DNA of 64,000 bases, taken from the NCBI RefSeq assembly GCF_014203425.1, contig NZ_JACHJC010000001.1, positions 6,713,501 to 6,777,500 of the forward strand, read 5' to 3'. The DNA is from Micromonospora echinospora. GTDB taxonomy: Bacteria > Actinomycetota > Actinomycetes > Mycobacteriales > Micromonosporaceae. Position numbers and translations under genes: made by a program. Positions 8,769-18,594 of the stretch are shown here, piece after piece (position 1 is the first letter of the stretch; every line of letters starts with the position of its first letter). The notes beneath the pieces were generated by a model, which did no database searches, was not told where the DNA came from, and saw only the letters and a program-made list of their open reading frames with translations.

Positions 8769-10367
8769 ATGCGTGTTCGTAGGCTCGCGGCCTGGGCCGC
8801 GCTCCCGCTCGCGGTGACGCTGGGTCTGACGGCCTGCGGCTCGGGCGGCGGCAGCGGCGGTGCCAGCAACCCCGACGCGGCCGTGCGGATCGAGATCGCC
8901 GAGCCGCAGCACCTGGTGCCCACAAACACCAACGAGACGAGCGGCTCCCAGGTCCTGTCGGCCCTGTTCAGCCCGCTCGTCGACTACGACGAGGCGAACA
9001 AGCCGCACGAGGTGGCGGCGGACTCGGTGACGACGTCGGACAACAAGGTCTGGACGATCAAGCTGAAGCCCGGCTACACGTTCCACAACGGCGAGAAGGT
9101 CACCGCCGACAACTACATCGACGCCTGGAACTACGGCGCGTACGCCCCGAACGGCCAGAACTCCAGCTACTTCTTCGAGAAGGTGGCCGGCTACGACGAC
9201 CTCCAGGGCGAGACGCCGAAGGCGAAGACGCTCAGCGGCCTGCAGAAGGTCGACGACCTGACCTTCACGGTGACGCTCGCCGAGCCGTACGTGGACTTCA
9301 AGTCCATGCTCGGCTACACCGCCTTCTACCCGCTGCCCGAGGCGGCCTTCTCCGCGCCGGGCGTGCTGGCCGAGGGCTACGAGCAGGCCCCGATCGGTCA
9401 GGGCCCGTTCAAGATGAAGGGCAGCTGGCAGCACGACGCCAAGGTCGAGGTGGAGCGCTACGACGCCTTCCCGGGCCAGCAGCCCAAGGTCGGCGGCGTC
9501 GAGTTCCGCATCTACCAGCAGCCGACCGCCGCGTACGCCGACGTGCTGTCGGACAACCTCGACGTGATCAAGACGATCCCGACCGAGAACCTGTCCACCG
9601 CCGCGACCGACCTGGGCGACCGCTACCAGCAGAGCCCGGCCTCGTCGCTGCAGGTGCTGGCCTTCCCGACGTTCCAGGAGGAGTTCAGCAAGCCCGAGGT
9701 GCGCAAGGCCATCTCGATGGCGATCGACCGGGACGAGATCACCAAGTCGATCTTCAAGGACTCGCAGCAGCCGGCCCGCTCGTTCGTCTCGCCGGTGGTC
9801 GCCGGCTACCGGGAGAACACCATCGGCACCGCCGGCGCGTTCGACCCGGTCAAGGCCAAGGCCGTGTACGAGGCCGCGGGCGGCCCGAAGAAGATCGAGC
9901 TGTCCTACAACGGCGACGGCGGTCACAAGGACTGGATCGACGCCACCTGCAACCAGCTCAAGGCCAACCTGGGCGTGGACTGCGTCGGCACCGCCGAGCC
10001 GAAGTTCGCGGACCTGCTGACCAAGCTCAAGCAGAAGCAGCCGGTCGGCCTGTTCCGGATGGGCTGGGTCATGGACTACCCGTCCATGGAGAACTACCTC
10101 GGCCCGCTGTACAGCAGCACCGGCTCGTCGAACTACTACGGCTACAGCAACCCGGAGTTCGACAAGCTGCTCGCCGAGGGCGCCCGGGCGGCGTCGGAGG
10201 ACGAGGCGATCAAGAAGTACCAGGCGGCGGAGGACCTGCTCGCGCAGGACATGCCGGTGATCCCGCTGCGGTACGGGCAGAACAACTTCGGCCACTCGAC
10301 CAAGGTCAAGAACGTCCACGTGGACCTCTTCGACCGGGTGGACCTGCTGAAGATCGAAATCGCCTGA
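8769..10367 (+). CDS. Oligopeptide-type ABC transporter substrate-binding lipoprotein
   Basis: This 532-residue solute-binding protein of the SBP_bac_5 (OppA/DppA) family has a lipoprotein signal with lipobox LTAC (Cys23), so it is anchored outside the membrane. The mature part has family features such as KLKPGYTFHNGEKVTADN and the ISMAIDRDEI block. A GAGGAGATGAGGAG ribosome site precedes ATG 8769. It heads a five-gene operon with two permeases and two ATPases. Peptides are the likely ligand by family, but other ligands occur. The protein encoded at 32849-34492 is a paralogue. Confidence 0.9.
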   Translation: MRVRRLAAWAALPLAVTLGLTACGSGGGSGGASNPDAAVRIEIAEPQHLVPTNTNETSGSQVLSALFSPLVDYDEANKPHEVAADSVTTSDNKVWTIKLKPGYTFHNGEKVTADNYIDAWNYGAYAPNGQNSSYFFEKVAGYDDLQGETPKAKTLSGLQKVDDLTFTVTLAEPYVDFKSMLGYTAFYPLPEAAFSAPGVLAEGYEQAPIGQGPFKMKGSWQHDAKVEVERYDAFPGQQPKVGGVEFRIYQQPTAAYADVLSDNLDVIKTIPTENLSTAATDLGDRYQQSPASSLQVLAFPTFQEEFSKPEVRKAISMAIDRDEITKSIFKDSQQPARSFVSPVVAGYRENTIGTAGAFDPVKAKAVYEAAGGPKKIELSYNGDGGHKDWIDATCNQLKANLGVDCVGTAEPKFADLLTKLKQKQPVGLFRMGWVMDYPSMENYLGPLYSSTGSSNYYGYSNPEFDKLLAEGARAASEDEAIKKYQAAEDLLAQDMPVIPLRYGQNNFGHSTKVKNVHVDLFDRVDLLKIEIA

Positions 10368-10379
10368 CACCCTGCTGAC

Positions 10380-10412
10380 GGGCCGGGCCACCCCCACCGG
10401 GTGGCCCGGCCC
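10380..10412 (+). terminator. Intra-operon hairpin after the substrate-binding protein gene
   Basis: A perfect 14-bp stem (GGGCCGGGCCACCC with GGGTGGCCCGGCCC) and a 5-base loop begin 12 bases after the SBP stop. Partial termination here would give more SBP than permease, a common arrangement in ABC operons. Confidence 0.7.
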
Positions 10413-10456
10413 TGGCATTGGCACGCATTTAACCCGTTTTCGGCAGACTTGCCAGC

Positions 10457-11395
10457 ATGCTCCGGTTCATCCTGCGGCGACTGCTCCAGATGGTCCTCGC
10501 CTTCTTCGGGACCACTCTGATCGTCTACGCGCTGATGTTCGCCGGGCAGGGCGACCCGATCCAGGCCCTCGCCGGGGAGCGGCCGGTGACCGCCGCGCAG
10601 CGGGCCTACCTGACCGAGAAGTACCACCTGGACGCGACGGGTGTCGGCGGCTTCTTCTACCGCTACTTCGACTACCTCGGCAGCCTGGTCCGGGGCGACC
10701 TCGGACAGTCGCTGACCGGGCGGCAGATCAGCGACATCCTCGCCGCCGCCTGGCCGGTCACCCTCAAGCTGGCAGTGATCGCGATGGCGGTCACCGTGAT
10801 CTTCGGGGTCACCGCCGGCGTGATCGCGGCCATCCGCCGCTCCGGCGTGTTCGACCACGCCACGCTCGTGGTCACGCTGCTGGTGCTCGGCATACCCACC
10901 ATCGTGCTCGCGCCGCTGGCGCAGTACTTCCTCGGCGTACGGTGGCCGATCTTCCCGCCCACCGCCGGCGCCCAGCCGTCCTTCTACGCGCTGCTGCTAC
11001 CAGGCATCGTGCTCGGCTCGCTGTCCCTGGCCACCGCGCTGCGGCTGACCCGGACGTCGGTGACCGAGAACCTGCGCGCCGACTACGTCCGCACCGCCCG
11101 CTCGAAGGGCCTGCGGCGACGCCGGATCGTCGGCGTGCACGTGCTGCGCAACTCGCTCATCCCGGTGATCACCTTCCTCGGCGTCGAGCTGGGCAACCTG
11201 ATGGGCGGCGCGATCATCACCGAGGGCGTTTTCAACGTTCCCGGCGTCGGCTTCAACCTGTTCCGCGGCATCCGCACCGAGGACGGCCCGCTCGTGGTCG
11301 GCATCGTCAGCGTGCTCGTCGTGGTCTACCTGCTCTCCAACCTGGTGGTGGACGTGCTCTACGCCGTCCTCGACCCGAGGATCCGCTATGAGTGA
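10457..11395 (+). CDS. Oligopeptide-type ABC transporter permease (DppB/OppB-like)
   Basis: This 312-residue inner-membrane permease has an N-terminal signal-anchor segment (LRRLLQMVLAFFGTTLIVYAL) and later hydrophobic helices. It carries the cytoplasmic EAA loop that contacts the ATPases (DYVRTARSKGLRRRRIVG). Its end has GGAIITEGVFNVPG, typical of DppB. It pairs with the next permease. The last codons and the stop overlap a 9-codon mini-ORF that leads into the permease C gene. Confidence 0.9.
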   Translation: MLRFILRRLLQMVLAFFGTTLIVYALMFAGQGDPIQALAGERPVTAAQRAYLTEKYHLDATGVGGFFYRYFDYLGSLVRGDLGQSLTGRQISDILAAAWPVTLKLAVIAMAVTVIFGVTAGVIAAIRRSGVFDHATLVVTLLVLGIPTIVLAPLAQYFLGVRWPIFPPTAGAQPSFYALLLPGIVLGSLSLATALRLTRTSVTENLRADYVRTARSKGLRRRRIVGVHVLRNSLIPVITFLGVELGNLMGGAIITEGVFNVPGVGFNLFRGIRTEDGPLVVGIVSVLVVVYLLSNLVVDVLYAVLDPRIRYE

Positions 11396-11417
11396 GCGCA
11401 GCGAGGTGCGGCCGTGA
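11388..11417 (+). CDS. Mini-ORF bridging permease B and permease C
   Basis: ATG 11388 overlaps the permease B stop (ATGAGTGA), and nine codons later the stop TGA at 11415 overlaps the GTG start of permease C (GTGA). The peptide, MSERSEVRP, ends in a motif that recurs at the same place in the second ABC operon (31697-31783). The GAGGT inside it may serve as ribosome-binding site for permease C. Translation is inferred from the exact overlaps. It is more likely a coupling device than a functional peptide. Confidence 0.4.
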   Translation: MSERSEVRP

Positions 11418-12370
11418 GTGACTTCGAGACGGTGGCGGCGACGGAGAACCAGGCGGCGCGGCGCGGCGTCTCCGGCGAACCGGGCACGCCCGGCCGGGCC
11501 GGGCGGCCGGACCGGGCCCGCAGCCTGGCCGGGGACGCCTGGCGGGACCTGCGCCGCAACCCGGTCTTCTGGATCAGCCTGCTCCTGGTGGTGCTGGTCG
11601 CCGCGATGGCGGTGGCCCCCGGGCTGTTCGCCGCGAACGACCCGCGCGACTGCGTGCTCTCCCGCCAGCACGCCGGGCCGTCCGGCGGGGCCATCTTCGG
11701 GTACGACTTCCAGGGCTGCGACACGTTCGCCCGCGCGGTCTACGGCGCCCGCGCCTCGCTGCTCGTGGGCGCGCTCTCCGCGCTGATCACCGGCGTGATC
11801 GCGCTCGTCGTCGGGATGCTCGCCGGCTACTTCGGCGGCTGGGTCGACGCGGTGCTCTCCCGGGTGATCGACATCGTGCTCGGCATTCCCCTGCTGCTGG
11901 CCGCGATCGTCCTGCTCAAGCGGGTCAGCACCAGCGGCGACACGGTACGGCTGTTCGCGGTGATCTTCGTGCTGGCGCTGCTCGGGTGGACCACTGCGGC
12001 CCGGGTGGTCCGCTCCTCGGTGATCACCGCCCGGGAGCAGGACTACGTGGCAGCCGCCCGGATGCTCGGGGCCGGCAACGGCCGGATCATGTGGCGGCAC
12101 ATCCTGCCGAACGCGCTCGCCCCGGCCATCGTGGTGCTCACCATCGCGCTCGGCTCGTTCATCGCGGCCGAGGCGACGCTGAGCTTCCTCGGCATCGGCC
12201 TGAAGGCGCCGACCATCTCCTGGGGCATCGACATCGACGCCGGACGGGTGCACATGCGCGAGTCGGCGACGCCCCTGATCGTGCCGTCGGCCTTCCTCGC
12301 CCTGACCGTCCTCGCCTTCATCATGCTCGGCGACGCGATCCGCGACGCCTTCGACCCGAAGCTCCGGTGA
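11414..12370 (+). CDS. Oligopeptide-type ABC transporter permease (DppC/OppC-like)
   Basis: The 318-residue partner permease has a long hydrophilic N-terminus (about 45 residues), a first helix near residues 55-75 and an EAA loop (QDYVAAARMLGAGNGRIM). It ends in FDPKLR, like the DppC family. The start is GTG 11414, inside the mini-ORF stop. An alternative downstream start is not supported. It forms the membrane channel with the upstream permease. Confidence 0.9.
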   Translation: MSDFETVAATENQAARRGVSGEPGTPGRAGRPDRARSLAGDAWRDLRRNPVFWISLLLVVLVAAMAVAPGLFAANDPRDCVLSRQHAGPSGGAIFGYDFQGCDTFARAVYGARASLLVGALSALITGVIALVVGMLAGYFGGWVDAVLSRVIDIVLGIPLLLAAIVLLKRVSTSGDTVRLFAVIFVLALLGWTTAARVVRSSVITAREQDYVAAARMLGAGNGRIMWRHILPNALAPAIVVLTIALGSFIAAEATLSFLGIGLKAPTISWGIDIDAGRVHMRESATPLIVPSAFLALTVLAFIMLGDAIRDAFDPKLR

Positions 12371-12376
12371 CCTCTC

Positions 12377-13414
12377 ATGACGCAGAACGCGGTCCGGCCG
12401 ACGCCGGCCTCACCCACCCCGCCGGGCGGGCACCTGCTGGAGGTACGGGACCTGCACGTGGAGTTCCGCACCCGCGAGGGCGTGGCCCGGGTGATCAACG
12501 GGGTGACGTACCACCTGGACGCCGGTGAGACGCTCGCCGTGCTCGGGGAGTCCGGCTCCGGCAAGTCCGTCACCGCGCAGGCGATCATGGGCATCCTGGA
12601 CACCCCGCCCGCGTACGTGCGCGGCGGGCAGATCCTCTACCAGGGGCGTGACCTGCTCACCCGCCCGGAGGAGGAACGCCGGCAGGTACGCGGCACCGAG
12701 ATCGCGATGATCTTCCAGGACGCGCTGTCGGCGCTGAACCCGGTCTTCCCGGTCGGCTGGCAGATCGGCGAGTCGCTGCGCGAGCGGGCCGGGATGTCCC
12801 GGGCCGACGCGCGCAAGCGCACTGTCGAGCTGATGGACCTGGTCCGGATCCCGGCGGCGGCGAAGCGGCTCGGCGACTACCCGCACCAGTTCTCCGGCGG
12901 CATGCGCCAGCGGGTCATGATCGCCATGGCGCTGGCGCTCGACCCGAAGGTGCTGATCGCCGACGAACCGACCACGGCGCTGGACGTCACCGTGCAGGCG
13001 CAGATCATGGACCTCCTGGCCGACCTGCGTCGCGACCTCGGCACGGCGCTCATCCTGATCACCCATGACCTGGGTGTGGTCGCCGGCGTGGCCGACCGGA
13101 TCGCGGTCATGTACGCGGGCCGCATCGTCGAGCACGCCGACGTGCACACGCTGTACCGGGCGCCCGCCCACCCGTACACGAAGGGGTTGCTGGAGTCGAT
13201 CCCGCGCCTGGACGTGCGCGGCCAGGCGTTGTCGAGCATCCGCGGGCTGCCGCCGAACCTGATGGCGATCCCGTCCGGCTGCCCGTTCCACCCCCGGTGC
13301 CCGTACGTCCAGCAGGTCTGTGTGGACGAGGTGCCGCACGACCTGGTGCTCGGCGACGGTCGGACCAGCGCGTGCCACTTCGCGCAGGAGGTGCACGATG
13401 ACAGCGCCGGCTGA
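12377..13414 (+). CDS. Oligopeptide ABC transporter ATP-binding protein (DppD/OppD-like)
   Basis: This 345-residue ATPase has Walker A GESGSGKS, signature FSGGMRQR, Walker [14 protein letters not shown] and the C-terminal oligopeptide-type extension with Cys-containing [14 protein letters not shown]. The extension holds an iron-sulfur or zinc-type cysteine cluster in some family members. The gene follows permease C by 6 bp and overlaps the next ATPase gene by 17 bp, so the operon is tight. Confidence 0.92.
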   Translation: MTQNAVRPTPASPTPPGGHLLEVRDLHVEFRTREGVARVINGVTYHLDAGETLAVLGESGSGKSVTAQAIMGILDTPPAYVRGGQILYQGRDLLTRPEEERRQVRGTEIAMIFQDALSALNPVFPVGWQIGESLRERAGMSRADARKRTVELMDLVRIPAAAKRLGDYPHQFSGGMRQRVMIAMALALDPKVLIADEPTTALDVTVQAQIMDLLADLRRDLGTALILITHDLGVVAGVADRIAVMYAGRIVEHADVHTLYRAPAHPYTKGLLESIPRLDVRGQALSSIRGLPPNLMAIPSGCPFHPRCPYVQQVCVDEVPHDLVLGDGRTSACHFAQEVHDDSAG

Positions 13415-14426
13415 GCCCGCCAAGGTGCGCGGCGAGACCATCCTCGCCGTCGACGACCTGGTCAAACACTTCCCGATCAGCCAGGGCGTGCTGTTCAAGA
13501 AGACCATCGGCCAGGTCAAGGCGGTCGACGGCGTCTCGTTCGAACTGCGGCGCGGCGAGACGCTCGGCGTGGTCGGCGAGTCCGGCTGCGGCAAGTCCAC
13601 GCTGGCCCGGCTGCTCATGCGGCTGGAGACCCCGACCGCCGGGCGGGCCACGCTGGAGGGCCGGGACCTGTTCCGCGCCAAGGGCGCCGAGCTGCGCCGG
13701 CTGCGCCGCAACATGCAGATGGTGATGCAGGACCCGTACACCTCGCTGAACCCGCGGATGACAGTCGGCGACATCGTCGGCGAGCCGTTCGAGATCCACT
13801 CGGAGGTCGCGCCGAAGCGCAGCCGACGGCAGCGGGTGCAGGAGCTGCTGGACGTGGTCGGGCTCAACCCGGAACACGTCAACCGGTACCCGCACCAGTT
13901 CTCCGGCGGTCAGCGGCAGCGCATCGGCATCGCCCGGGCGCTCGCGCTGCGCCCCGAGATCATCGTCTGCGACGAGCCGGTGTCGGCCCTGGACGTCTCC
14001 ATCCAGGCCCAGGTGATCAACCTGTTGGAGCAGCTCCAGGACGAGTTCGGGCTGTCCTACGTCTTCATCGCCCACGACCTGTCGGTGGTGCGGCACATCT
14101 CCGACCGGGTCGCGGTGATGTACCTGGGCCGGATCGTCGAGATCGGCACCGAGGAGCAGATCTACGAGCGGGCCACCCATCCGTACACCCAGGCACTGCT
14201 GTCGGCGGTGCCGGTGCCCGACCCGGAGGCCCGCGACCGGCAGACCATCATCCGGCTGAGCGGCGACGTGCCCAGCCCGGCCGAGCCGCCGTCCGGCTGC
14301 CACTTCCGGACCCGCTGCTGGAAGGCCGAGGAGGTCTGCGCGGTCCAGGACCCGCAGACCGTGCTCCGGGCCGCCGACCCGCACCCCAGCGCCTGCCACT
14401 TCGCCGAGGTCCGCGCCGACGTCTGA
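13398..14426 (+). CDS. Oligopeptide ABC transporter ATP-binding protein (DppF/OppF-like)
   Basis: This 342-residue second ATPase has Walker A GESGCGKS, signature FSGGQRQR, Walker [13 protein letters not shown] and the family tail [18 protein letters not shown] 13398 is preceded by AGGAGG inside the end of the DppD-like gene; the longer frame from 13320 is not needed. It pairs with the DppD-like subunit to power uptake. It closely resembles the protein encoded at 28654-29670. Confidence 0.92.
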   Translation: MTAPAEPAKVRGETILAVDDLVKHFPISQGVLFKKTIGQVKAVDGVSFELRRGETLGVVGESGCGKSTLARLLMRLETPTAGRATLEGRDLFRAKGAELRRLRRNMQMVMQDPYTSLNPRMTVGDIVGEPFEIHSEVAPKRSRRQRVQELLDVVGLNPEHVNRYPHQFSGGQRQRIGIARALALRPEIIVCDEPVSALDVSIQAQVINLLEQLQDEFGLSYVFIAHDLSVVRHISDRVAVMYLGRIVEIGTEEQIYERATHPYTQALLSAVPVPDPEARDRQTIIRLSGDVPSPAEPPSGCHFRTRCWKAEEVCAVQDPQTVLRAADPHPSACHFAEVRADV

Positions 14427-14435
14427 GCGCGACGA

Positions 14436-14471
14436 AGGCCCCGTCCCCCGGAGGAAGAGGGGGCGGGGCCT
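14436..14471 (+). terminator. Terminator of the first oligopeptide ABC operon
   Basis: A 13-bp stem (AGGCCCCGTCCCC with GGGGGCGGGGCCT, one wobble pair) with a 10-base loop begins 9 bases after the last stop codon. There is no U-run. Confidence 0.75.
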
Positions 14472-14652
14472 CCGCTGCGGGCACGCGTGCGGAAGGCGGA
14501 CCCGGAACGAACCCGAGGCGGACCCGGCGGCGTGAGGCGCGCCGCCGTACCGGTGGACGGGCAGCTCGCGGCGGAAACCGCCGGGTCGACGCGGCGGATT
14601 CCGGTGCGGCGCGAGTGCGGCGTCCCGGTGCGGACTGCGGGTTCGGTGCGGC

Positions 14653-15117
14653 TCAGGCGGCCGGCGGGGCGCGCGCGGCGAGCGGGCCGCGCGGCGGCAG
14701 CGGCACGACCGGCGGCCGGGGCGCGGGCACGACGGGCTCCGGGACGGCCGGACCGGCCACGCGCGGGAGCGCGGCCGGGGCCAGGTCGTCCGGTCCGTCG
14801 GCGTAACCGAGGCCGCCGCCGTGGTCGTGCCAGGGCCCGGCGGCAAGCTCCGACCAGGACCGTTCGGGGTACGCGGCACGCAGCGCGGCCGGGCTCGTTC
14901 CGCTCGCCGCGGCGGCGAGCGCTTCGGCGGGTGGCGCGGCGGCGAGGGCGGGCGGCGCGGCGGCGGGAGCGGGCGGCACGGCGGCGGATGCGCCGAGCGC
15001 TTCGACGGTCGCGGCGGCGGCCGGTGCGGTGACGGCGGGTGCGGCGGCCGATCCCAGTCCGGCCAGGACGAACGCCAGCGTGACGACGACGGCGGTCAAC
15101 CGGTCGCGAACGCGCAT
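14653..15117 (-). CDS. Small Ala/Pro-rich secreted protein, function unknown
   Basis: This 154-residue protein starts with a clear signal peptide (MRVRDRLTAVVVTLAFVLAG, then an Ala-rich cleavage region). A long Ala/Pro-rich stretch follows, then a short block containing YPERSWSELAAGPWHDHGGG and a Pro-rich end. I know no family for it. The start at 15117 fits the signal peptide; the frame upstream of it is a shadow of purH. Low complexity makes the gene call moderate. Confidence 0.5.
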   Translation of the reverse strand: MRVRDRLTAVVVTLAFVLAGLGSAAAPAVTAPAAAATVEALGASAAVPPAPAAAPPALAAAPPAEALAAAASGTSPAALRAAYPERSWSELAAGPWHDHGGGLGYADGPDDLAPAALPRVAGPAVPEPVVPAPRPPVVPLPPRGPLAARAPPAA

Positions 15118-15211
15118 GGCACACCTGCCGGTCTCACGGGCGGCGGAGACGGTCGATCGTCGCCGCGCACACGCTAGCAACCGGTTCCGGCGGCGGGCAA
15201 CGGCGCGACGT

Positions 15212-15249
15212 CCGGGTGCGTCCGCCGTGTGGACGACAGGCGCACCCGG
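15212..15249 (-). terminator. Terminator of purNH
   Basis: Nine-base arms CCGGGTGCG and CGCACCCGG flank 20 bases that themselves contain a short TCC/GGA pairing. The structure begins 20 bases after the purH stop on the minus strand. Confidence 0.55.
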
Positions 15250-15268
15250 ACGGGTCGGGCCGGACTCG

Positions 15269-16843
15269 TCAGTGGAAGAAGTGCCGCGTCCCGGTGAGGT
15301 ACATGGTGACGCCGGCCGCCTTGCAGGCCGCGATGGTCTCCTCGTCCCGGATCGAACCGCCCGGCTGGACGATCGCCCGCACCCCGGCGTCGATGAGGAT
15401 CTGCGGGCCGTCGGCGAACGGGAAGAACGCGTCCGAGGCGCAGACCGAGCCGCGGGCCCGCTCGTCACCGGCCCGGCTGACCGCCAGCCGCGCCGAGTCC
15501 ACCCGGTTGACCTGACCCATGCCGACGCCGACGGTGGCGCCGTCGCGGGCCAGCAGGATGGCGTTGCTCTTGACCGCGCGGACCGACCGCCAGGCGAACG
15601 CCAGGTCGCGCAGCGTCGCGGGGTCTGCCGGGTCACCGGTGGCGAGCGTCCACCCGGACGGGTCGTCGCCGGGCGCGTCGACAGCGTCCCGCATCTGCAC
15701 CAGCACGCCGCCGCTGACCTGCCGCCACTCCGCCGGCCGGGTGGCGAACGCGGGCGCCCGCAGCAGCCGGATGTTCTTCTTGGCCCGCAGCACCTCCAGC
15801 GCGCCCTCGTCGAAGCCCGGCGCCACGAGCACCTCGGTGAAGATCTCCGCGACCTGACCGGCCAGCTCCACGCTCACCGGCCGGTTCACCGCGATCACGC
15901 CGCCGAACGCGGAGACCGGGTCGCAGGCGTGCGCCTTGCGGTGCGCCTCGGCCACGTCCGCGCCCACAGCGATGCCGCACGGGTTGGCGTGCTTGATGAT
16001 CGCCACCGCCGGCTGGTCCGGGAAGTCGTTGGCGGCCCGCCAGGCGGCGTCCGCGTCGACGTAGTTGTTGTAGGACATCTCCTTGCCGTGCAGCTGCTCG
16101 GCCTGGGCCAGCCCGGCCGGCGCGCCCGGGTCGGTGTAGAGCGCGGCCGCCTGGTGCGGGTTCTCGCCGTACCGCAGCACGGCCTGGCGGCGCAGCGCCA
16201 GGCCGGCGAACTGCGGCCAGCCGTCCTCGGCCGGCGCCACAGTGGTGGCGAACCAGTCGGCCACCGCCACGTCGTAGTCGGCGATGTCGGCGAAGGCCCG
16301 GGCGGCGAGCGCCCGGCGCTGGGCGACAGTGAAACCGCCGTCGGCGAGCGCGGCCCGCACCGCCGGGTACGCAGCCGGGTCGGTCACCACCGCCACCGAG
16401 GCGTGGTTCTTCGCCGCGGCCCGCACCATCGCCGGACCGCCGATGTCGATCTGCTCCACGCACTCGTCGGTGTCGGCGCCGGAGGCGACTGTGGCCTGGA
16501 ACGGGTAGAGGTTGGACACCAGCAGGTCGATGCCGGCGATGCCGTGCTCGTCGAGCTGGGCGGCGTGCGCGTCCTTGCGCAGGTCGGCGAGGAGACCACC
16601 GTGGATCTTCGGGTGCAGCGTCTTGACCCGCCCGTCGAGGATCTCCGGGAAGCCGGTGACCTGCTCGACCGGCGTGACCGGCACGCCGGCGCCGGAGATC
16701 GTCGACGCGGTGCTCCCGGTCGACACGATCTCCACGCCGGCCTCGTGCAGGGCGCGGGCCAGCTCGGCCAGGCCGGTCTTGTCGTAGACGCTGACCAGCG
16801 CGCGCCGGATCGGGCGGCGGCCGGCGTCCTCAGTGGCGTTCAC
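15269..16843 (-). CDS. purH: Bifunctional AICAR formyltransferase/IMP cyclohydrolase
   Basis: PurH carries out the last two steps of IMP synthesis, formylation of AICAR and ring closure. The 524-residue protein shows the N-terminal IMP cyclohydrolase region ([19 protein letters not shown], then [11 protein letters not shown]) and C-terminal AICAR transformylase features ([22 protein letters not shown], and [15 protein letters not shown] near the end). GTG 16843 overlaps the purN stop by 4 nt, so the two form a coupled purNH operon. Downstream lies a candidate terminator. Confidence 0.95.
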   Translation of the reverse strand: MNATEDAGRRPIRRALVSVYDKTGLAELARALHEAGVEIVSTGSTASTISGAGVPVTPVEQVTGFPEILDGRVKTLHPKIHGGLLADLRKDAHAAQLDEHGIAGIDLLVSNLYPFQATVASGADTDECVEQIDIGGPAMVRAAAKNHASVAVVTDPAAYPAVRAALADGGFTVAQRRALAARAFADIADYDVAVADWFATTVAPAEDGWPQFAGLALRRQAVLRYGENPHQAAALYTDPGAPAGLAQAEQLHGKEMSYNNYVDADAAWRAANDFPDQPAVAIIKHANPCGIAVGADVAEAHRKAHACDPVSAFGGVIAVNRPVSVELAGQVAEIFTEVLVAPGFDEGALEVLRAKKNIRLLRAPAFATRPAEWRQVSGGVLVQMRDAVDAPGDDPSGWTLATGDPADPATLRDLAFAWRSVRAVKSNAILLARDGATVGVGMGQVNRVDSARLAVSRAGDERARGSVCASDAFFPFADGPQILIDAGVRAIVQPGGSIRDEETIAACKAAGVTMYLTGTRHFFH

Positions 16844-17460
16844 GGGATGGTGACCTTTCTTCCGGTGATCGTCCAGCCTTCACGGACCAGCCGGCCGACC
16901 TGCTCGACGAGCTGGCGCCGCTCGGCGGACTTGATGCGCTCGGTGAGCGTGTCCTCGTCGTCGCCGTCGAGCACCGGCACGGCGACCTGGGCCACGATCG
17001 GCCCGGTGTCCATCCCGGCGTCGACGAAGAACAGCGTGGCCCCGGTGACCTTCACGCCGTACGCCAGCGCGTCACGGGGGCCGTGGATGCCGGGGAACGC
17101 CGGCAGCAGCGTGTTGTGCGTGTTGAGGTAGCGGTCGCCGAACGCGGCCAGGAACTCCGGCCCGACCAGCTTGAGGAACCCGGCGCTGATGACCAGATCG
17201 GGCCGGTGCTCGGCGACCCGCGCCGTGAGCGCCTTGTCCCAGTCGGCGCGGGTGGGGTGGTCCTTGAGTCGCTCGACGAAGGACGGCACGCCCGCGGCGG
17301 CGGCCCGGTCCAGGCCGGTGATCCCGTCCCGGTCGGCGCCGACGGCGACAACCCGGGCGCCGTAGCCGGGGTCGGCGGTGGCGTCCAGCAGCGCCTGGAG
17401 GTTGCTGCCGGAACCGGAGACGAGGACGACGAGGCGGGCGACGGACGCGGGCTCGGTCAC
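16840..17460 (-). CDS. purN: Phosphoribosylglycinamide formyltransferase
   Basis: PurN transfers a formyl group from 10-formyl-THF to GAR in purine synthesis. The 206-residue protein has the N-terminal [17 protein letters not shown] block, the catalytic region with [12 protein letters not shown] and the active-site aspartate loop [14 protein letters not shown]. The start is GTG 17460. It is the first gene of purNH and is divergent from the small dispanin-like gene. Confidence 0.95.
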   Translation of the reverse strand: MTEPASVARLVVLVSGSGSNLQALLDATADPGYGARVVAVGADRDGITGLDRAAAAGVPSFVERLKDHPTRADWDKALTARVAEHRPDLVISAGFLKLVGPEFLAAFGDRYLNTHNTLLPAFPGIHGPRDALAYGVKVTGATLFFVDAGMDTGPIVAQVAVPVLDGDDEDTLTERIKSAERRQLVEQVGRLVREGWTITGRKVTIP

Positions 17461-17639
17461 GCGGCAACCCTATCGGGCAGGTCAGGCGCTCCGGCCACGG
17501 GGAGGCGGGCCGGTCGCGTCACCTCGGGGATGGCGTGCTCGCGGTACGCTGCCGGTCGCCCGGTGTCCGGTCTCTCCCCGGCCCGCACCCCCACGAAGAA
17601 AACCGGCACCCGCGTGCCGCCGGACCGAGGAGTACTCGC

Positions 17640-17936
17640 ATGCAGCCCGGATACCCCCCGCAGCAGCCGCAGCAGATCGACAACAACATGACGATGTCCA
17701 TCGTCGCGATCTTCCTGTTCTGGCCGCTCGCGATCCCGGCCATCATCAACGCGTCGAAGGTCAACCCGCTGATCCAGCAGGGTGACTACGCCGGCGCCCA
17801 GGCCGCCGCCGCCGAGTCCAAGAAGTGGTCCAAGTGGGCCCTCATCGCCGGCCTGGTCTGGCTCGGCATCATCGTGGTGATGTGTTGCCTCTTCGGCGGC
17901 CTGGCTGGCCTCGCCGGCAGCAGCGGCACCAACTGA
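17640..17936 (+). CDS. Small CD225/dispanin-like membrane protein
   Basis: This 98-residue protein has a short Pro/Gln-rich head (MQPGYPPQQPQQ), a first hydrophobic segment (IVAIFLFWPLAIPAIINA) and a cytoplasmic loop with repeated Ala/Lys. A second membrane helix follows (WALIAGLVWLGIIVVMCCLF). The layout and the P-A-I-I-N-A-S-K-V block resemble the CD225/dispanin family. ATG 17640 follows GAGGAG. The next gene, 34 bp on, starts with the same MQPGYP head. Function in bacteria is not established. Confidence 0.75.
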   Translation: MQPGYPPQQPQQIDNNMTMSIVAIFLFWPLAIPAIINASKVNPLIQQGDYAGAQAAAAESKKWSKWALIAGLVWLGIIVVMCCLFGGLAGLAGSSGTN

Positions 17937-17970
17937 CGCACAACCGAACCGAACTGAGGAGCACCCAGAC

Positions 17971-18516
17971 ATGCAGCCCGGTTACCCCGGACAGGACCCG
18001 TACGGCCAGCAGCCGAACCAGGACCCGACCGCTCAGCCGAACGACCCGTACGCCCAGCCGCCGCAGGCCCCGCAGTACGGCCAGCAGCCGCAGTACGGCC
18101 AGCAGCCGACCTCGGGCCAGCCGTACGGCCAGCCCACCTCGGGTCAGCCCGCCTACGGCCAGGACCCGTACGCCCAGCAGCAGCCGCCGTACGGCGCGGC
18201 GCCGCAGTACCCGGCCGCCGGCTACCCGACCGGCCCGGCCCAGGGCCAGGGCCAGAACAACACCATGGGCCTCGCCGGCATGATCGTCGGCATCGCCTCG
18301 GTCGTGCTGGGCCTGTGCTGCCCGCTGCTGGGTGTCCCGGCCGGCATCGTGGCGGTCGTCCTCGGCGTGCTCGGCCAGAAGAAGGTCCAGGCAGGCGAGG
18401 CCAACAACGCCGGCCAGGCGCGGGCCGCCCTGATCTGCGGCGCCGTCGGCGTGGTCGTCGGCATCATCAGCGCCATCGCCGGCGCTGCGATCAACATGAA
18501 CAACTTCGGCGCCTGA
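17971..18516 (+). CDS. DUF4190-type membrane protein with PYGQQ-rich head
   Basis: This 181-residue protein has about 95 N-terminal residues of repeated PYGQQ/QYGQQ/TSGQP units. Two hydrophobic helices follow (GLAGMIVGIASVVLGLCCPLLG and a C-terminal AALICGAVGVVVGIISAIAG), separated by a charged GQKKVQAGEANNAGQ loop, which is the DUF4190 pattern. ATG 17971 follows TGAGGAGC. Repetitive hydrophilic heads on such proteins are common in actinobacteria; the role is unknown. Confidence 0.8.
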   Translation: MQPGYPGQDPYGQQPNQDPTAQPNDPYAQPPQAPQYGQQPQYGQQPTSGQPYGQPTSGQPAYGQDPYAQQQPPYGAAPQYPAAGYPTGPAQGQGQNNTMGLAGMIVGIASVVLGLCCPLLGVPAGIVAVVLGVLGQKKVQAGEANNAGQARAALICGAVGVVVGIISAIAGAAINMNNFGA

Positions 18517-18528
18517 CCGTCGTTCGAA

Positions 18529-18562
18529 CGAGGGGCGTCCGGCGACCGCCGGGCGCCCCTCG
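18529..18562. terminator. Bidirectional terminator between DUF4190 and DUF6350 genes
   Basis: Sixteen-base arms starting CGAGGGGCG and ending CGCCCCTCG, with one wobble pair and a 2-base loop, lie between two convergent genes. The hairpin can end either transcript. Confidence 0.75.
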
Positions 18563-18594
18563 CGCGTCTCTCCCCCCGCGCAGCGCCGGACGGG

